The position numbers and the translations under genes were made by a program. Shown here piece by piece: positions 6,430 through 8,002 of a DNA stretch of 8,002 nucleotides. The stretch lies in assembly GCA_017394565.1 (NCBI GenBank), contig JAFPXW010000429.1, forward strand, positions 1-8,002. The letters are read 5' to 3'. Below the pieces are notes generated by a model that saw only the letters and a list, made by a program, of their open reading frames with translations, was not told the DNA's origin and did no database searches. The DNA is from Oscillospiraceae bacterium. Lineage in GTDB: Bacteria > Bacillota > Clostridia > Oscillospirales > Ruminococcaceae. Every line of letters starts with the position of its first letter. Position 1 is the first letter of the stretch.

Positions 6430-6971
6430 CCCAATTTCCCCAATTTCCCCCAAAGCGCCCGGTCGTTCACCGCGCAGGCGGCGATGGCGATGAGGGTGCC
6501 GAGGAGGCCGCCGACCAGGACGTCGGTCGGGAAATGGACGTAGAGATACAGCCGCGTCAGCGCGATGGTCACAGCAAGGGCGACTGCGGCGATGCCGGCT
6601 TTCTTATAATAGTGCAGGAGCGAGACCGACGCCGCCATGCCGGACAGGGTGTGGCACGAGGGGAAGCTGTAGTCCTTTGGGATCGGGATCAGCATGGGAT
6701 CGAGCGGTGCGATCCAGCAGGGGCGGTCGCGTGCCACGAGGAGCTTTAGGAAGAGATTGCCGACGAGCAGTCCCATGATGAGGGCGAGTGCCATGGAAAC
6801 GCCGCATTTGCGCCACTTCGGGACTGCCAGACAGACCAGCGCCGCGATGATCCAGAAGACACCGGCATTGCCCAGAACGGTGATCTTCGGGACGATCCAG
6901 TCCAGGGCAGCGCATTGCAGATGGTTCTGGATCCAGTTGAGGATCGCGAAATCGAATTCCTGTATACTCAA
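6402..6971 (-). CDS. PAP2-family membrane phosphatase
   Basis: This is a 189-residue integral membrane protein of the type 2 phosphatidic acid phosphatase / undecaprenyl-diphosphatase superfamily, which dephosphorylates lipid phosphates at the membrane. The three catalytic motifs are present: K76-x6-RP (Arg83, Pro84), PSCH (104-107, where PSGH is usual) and TRLYLYVHFPTD (Arg140, His146, Asp150). Hydrophobic segments lie at about 35-50, 57-79, 125-139 and 151-167. A TTG at 6971 is preferred because GAAAGG lies 12 nt upstream and the protein then begins SIQEFDFAILNWIQ, as expected for the family; a GTG at 7019 would add 16 residues without a ribosome binding site. The C-terminal tail, GKLGKLGELGIRNEE, is encoded by a duplicated 9-mer and the right arm of element C, which also supplies the stop codon. 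The gene lies about 100 nt downstream of the regulator on the same strand. Lipid substrate is unknown. Confidence 0.85.
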   Translation of the reverse strand: MSIQEFDFAILNWIQNHLQCAALDWIVPKITVLGNAGVFWIIAALVCLAVPKWRKCGVSMALALIMGLLVGNLFLKLLVARDRPCWIAPLDPMLIPIPKDYSFPSCHTLSGMAASVSLLHYYKKAGIAAVALAVTIALTRLYLYVHFPTDVLVGGLLGTLIAIAACAVNDRALWGKLGKLGELGIRNEE

Positions 6972-7013
6972 AATCAGACACGACCTTTCAGGGTTTTTAT
7001 CAAGAACGGAATA

Positions 7014-7058
7014 CCGCACAAGGACGGCTTTTTTGTGGAAACACCAGTCTTTGTGCGG
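7014..7058 (-). other. Imperfect stem-loop between regulator and PAP2 genes
   Basis: CCGCACAAGGAC (7014-7025) and GTCTTTGTGCGG (7047-7058) can form 11 of 12 pairs across a 21-nt loop. It lies between the regulator stop (7074) and the preferred PAP2 start (6971). There is no minus-strand T tract after it, so it is more likely an mRNA-processing or stability structure than a terminator. Confidence 0.45.
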
Positions 7059-7073
7059 CTTTTGGGATTGGTA

Positions 7074-7490
7074 TTACTCCGTCGTTTCCCGACGCTCACG
7101 GCTGCGCTTCTTGGCAAGCTCGATGCTCCGGCCGGTGATGCCGGAGAGCTTCTTGACCGTGGATTCCGGAAAATCGGAAATAAAGAGGAATGCGTGTTCC
7201 TTGGCTTCCGCAGGAGAGAGCCGCAGGATCCGCCGGAAGAAAGCGTAGGTCATCTCATAGTCGCCGTCGAGTCTGGCAGCGAGTTCGATCCCGCGCGGCG
7301 TCAGTCGGACAGCCTCGCAATACTCCGGCTCGACCAGTTCCATACGGAGCATACACTTCATCATCTTGCTCACGCTTGGTCTGGTGACGCCGAGGTCGGC
7401 GGCGATGTCTACACAACGGATGCGGCCTTTCTCGCGCTGCAGGCGATAGATGCACAGCAGATAGCGATATTGTCCGGCACACAGATTCAT
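7074..7490 (-). CDS. DtxR/MntR-like winged-helix regulator, metal ligands apparently lost
   Basis: This 138-residue protein (ATG at 7490, after AAAGG) looks like a short DtxR/MntR-family repressor. It has an N-terminal winged helix-turn-helix (YLLCIYRL, then CVDIAADLGVTRPSVSKMMKCM, then VRLTPRGIELA) and a helical C-terminal part resembling the MntR dimerisation region. Compared from memory with Bacillus MntR, the metal-binding positions (Asp8, Glu11, His77, Glu99, Glu102, His103) appear to be Arg, Leu, Tyr, Phe, Ile and Ser here. Five cysteines fall in the N-terminal half (7, 16, 29, 49 and 61 if counted from the GTG at 7499, which adds three residues) and none in the rest. It may therefore sense something other than Mn or Fe, such as redox state or thiols, or be constitutive; that is inference. 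It is probably co-transcribed with PAP2 and lies divergently from the gene starting at 7978. A MarR-like assignment is a less likely alternative. Confidence 0.78.
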   Translation of the reverse strand: MNLCAGQYRYLLCIYRLQREKGRIRCVDIAADLGVTRPSVSKMMKCMLRMELVEPEYCEAVRLTPRGIELAARLDGDYEMTYAFFRRILRLSPAEAKEHAFLFISDFPESTVKKLSGITGRSIELAKKRSRERRETTE

Positions 7491-7543
7491 TCCCGTCACG
7501 TCCTTTCTAATTTACGGGGAAGGGGTGCGATTGTTACTTTTCT

Positions 7544-7572
7544 ATCATACCATATTTGTCGGAATTTGTCAA
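7544..7572 (-). promoter_or_regulatory. Promoter of the regulator, with candidate operator
   Basis: On the minus strand TTGACA (7572-7567) and TATGAT (7549-7544) are 17 bp apart, with TGG giving an extended -10. Read on the plus strand, ATTTGTC occurs at 7554-7560 and again at 7564-7570, 10 bp apart, one helical turn, inside the promoter spacer. A third ATTTGTC lies at 7840-7846, upstream of the divergent gene. The pair is a reasonable candidate binding site for the regulator itself. Confidence 0.85.
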
Positions 7573-7583
7573 GGCGCTTTATT

Positions 7584-7770
7584 TAGTGCGTAGTTCGTAG
7601 TGCGTAGTTTAGGAATTAGGAATGAGGAATTAGGAATGAGGAATGAATAGTGAATAATGAATAGTGAGAAAATCAACAACGCCAAATCCTATAAGGGCGG
7701 ATAAGCCTATTTAAATCCGTGCCGTCAGGCACACCACAATTCCTAATTCCTCATTCCTCATTCCTCATTG
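7584..7770 (-). repeat. Element D: mixed-arm heptad element with one family hairpin
   Basis: Twelve consecutive 7-bp units run in a single register from 7584 to 7667, changing from TAGTGCG/TAGTTCG to GGAATTA/GGAATGA and then ATAGTGA/ATAATGA. This shows the two arm types seen separately in the other elements joined in one array. The right arm is CAATTCC, TAATTCC and TCATTCC units (7737-7770). The family hairpin GTGCC-GTCA-GGCAC (7719-7732) reads on the minus strand into GGATTTAAATAGGCTTA, nearly identical to element C. There is no central terminator and no left hairpin. Confidence 0.83.
7673..7700 (+). repeat. 28-bp direct repeat, copy 1
   Basis: It contains AACGCCAAATCCTATAAGGG, followed by CGG. 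It matches 7780-7807 at 26 of 28 positions and lies inside element D. Confidence 0.88.
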
Positions 7771-7779
7771 TCAAGAAGT

Positions 7780-7807
7780 TCAAGAACGCCAAATCCTATA
7801 AGGGAGG
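7780..7807 (+). repeat. 28-bp direct repeat, copy 2
   Basis: This is the second copy of the 28-bp sequence, 107 bp after the first and just outside the right arm of element D. The two copies bracket the hairpin and right arm. Confidence 0.88.
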
Positions 7808-7878
7808 AAATGTGGCAATCTTGGCTATCTTGGGTGTACATTTGTCTATAGAGCTGAAACTTTGTCGCGTATTTTCAG

Positions 7879-7915
7879 AAAGTTGTACCGAAACGTACAA
7901 CTTTTGGTGTTTTTT
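7879..7915 (+). terminator. Terminator-like hairpin in the leader of the last gene
   Basis: AAAGTTGTAC (7879-7888) and GTACAACTTT (7895-7904) form a perfect 10-bp stem around a CGAAAC-type loop, followed by TGGTG and T6 (7910-7915). No gene ends just upstream on the plus strand, so it is probably an attenuator or a trap for read-through ahead of the gene at 7978. AACTTT at 7858-7863 could pair with the 5' arm as a weak alternative structure. I see no convincing promoter in 7805-7878. Confidence 0.65.
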
Positions 7916-7925
7916 CCCCCTTTAT

Positions 7926-7970
7926 GGAGGGGCTTTCCTCCGAAAGCAATTTCTTAATCATTTCAGGAGG
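7926..7970 (+). promoter_or_regulatory. Leader that can sequester the Shine-Dalgarno sequence
   Basis: CCTCCGAAA (7937-7945) can pair with the ribosome binding site region TTTCAGGAGG (7961-7970) in 9 pairs with one bulged A. The same CCTCC can instead pair with GGAGG at 7926-7930, or sit in the loop of GCTTTC-CTCC-GAAAGC (7932-7947). These are mutually exclusive folds, one hiding and two exposing the ribosome binding site. Confidence 0.55.
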
Positions 7971-7977
7971 TATTGCG

Positions 7978-8002
7978 ATGGAAGCAAACACTTGGGAAAA
8001 GG
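7978..8002 (+). CDS. Start of an unidentified gene, cut by the window end
   Basis: AGGAGG (7965-7970) lies 7 nt before an ATG at 7978, and the frame (MEANTWEK) stays open to the window edge. This is a well-formed start, but eight residues are too few to identify the product. It is divergent from the regulator gene and has a structured leader. Confidence 0.75.

Noticed and set aside
6132..7770. CRISPR array
   Set aside because: The repeats are contiguous 7-bp units without spacers, and no cas genes are present.
7821..7852. Promoter for the last gene (TTGGCT with TATAGA)
   Set aside because: Poor boxes and a 20-bp spacer; not strong enough to call.

Overview
The window looks like a chromosomal segment of a cellulolytic, cellulosome-bearing Firmicute, most plausibly Ruminococcus or a close relative (an R. 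champanellensis-like species is my guess). The evidence is a secreted GH5 endoglucanase ending in a type I dockerin, clostridial promoters and Shine-Dalgarno sequences, GC-rich genes separated by AT-richer intergenic DNA, and a NUDIX-HAD fusion. The species assignment is inference.

Layout, left to right. (1) A perfect consensus promoter drives a single-gene unit for a PLP-dependent trans-sulfuration-family enzyme (85-1281), closed by a 10-bp-stem terminator. (2) Repeat element A fills the gap up to the ribosome binding site of a NUDIX-HAD fusion gene (1583-2814), which is broken by a one-base frameshift near 2604. (3) Element B begins at the stop codon of that gene and carries a terminator. 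(4) A convergent minus-strand gene encodes a modular secreted cellulase (3109-5769) with a perfect consensus promoter and a leader of about 215 nt that folds next to the ribosome binding site. (5) Element C carries a minus-strand terminator and supplies the last codons of the next minus-strand gene, a PAP2-family membrane phosphatase (6402-6971). (6) A small DtxR/MntR-like regulator (7074-7490), probably co-transcribed with PAP2, has its own near-consensus promoter with a 10-bp-spaced direct repeat between the -35 and -10 boxes. (7) Element D lies in the divergent region, followed by a structured leader (terminator-like hairpin, then a Shine-Dalgarno-sequestering sequence) and the first 25 bases of a plus-strand gene that leaves the window.

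The most unusual feature is the family of four intergenic elements A-D. Each has outer arms made of uninterrupted 7-bp tandem units, in two flavours (GTAGTGC-like and GGAATGA-like). The arms are inverted between the two ends, and five of the eight ends follow the heptads with GGTG/GGTA, a small hairpin and a GATTTAAATAG-like box (a sixth end, A-right, has a divergent box). The six such hairpins keep loop TGAC or TGC while both stem strands change together, which argues for selection on structure. B and C also share a central terminator. The elements occupy four of the five gaps around the complete genes, so they probably shape 3' ends and expression of their neighbours as well as being repeats. 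No transposase, CRISPR array, tRNA or rRNA was seen.
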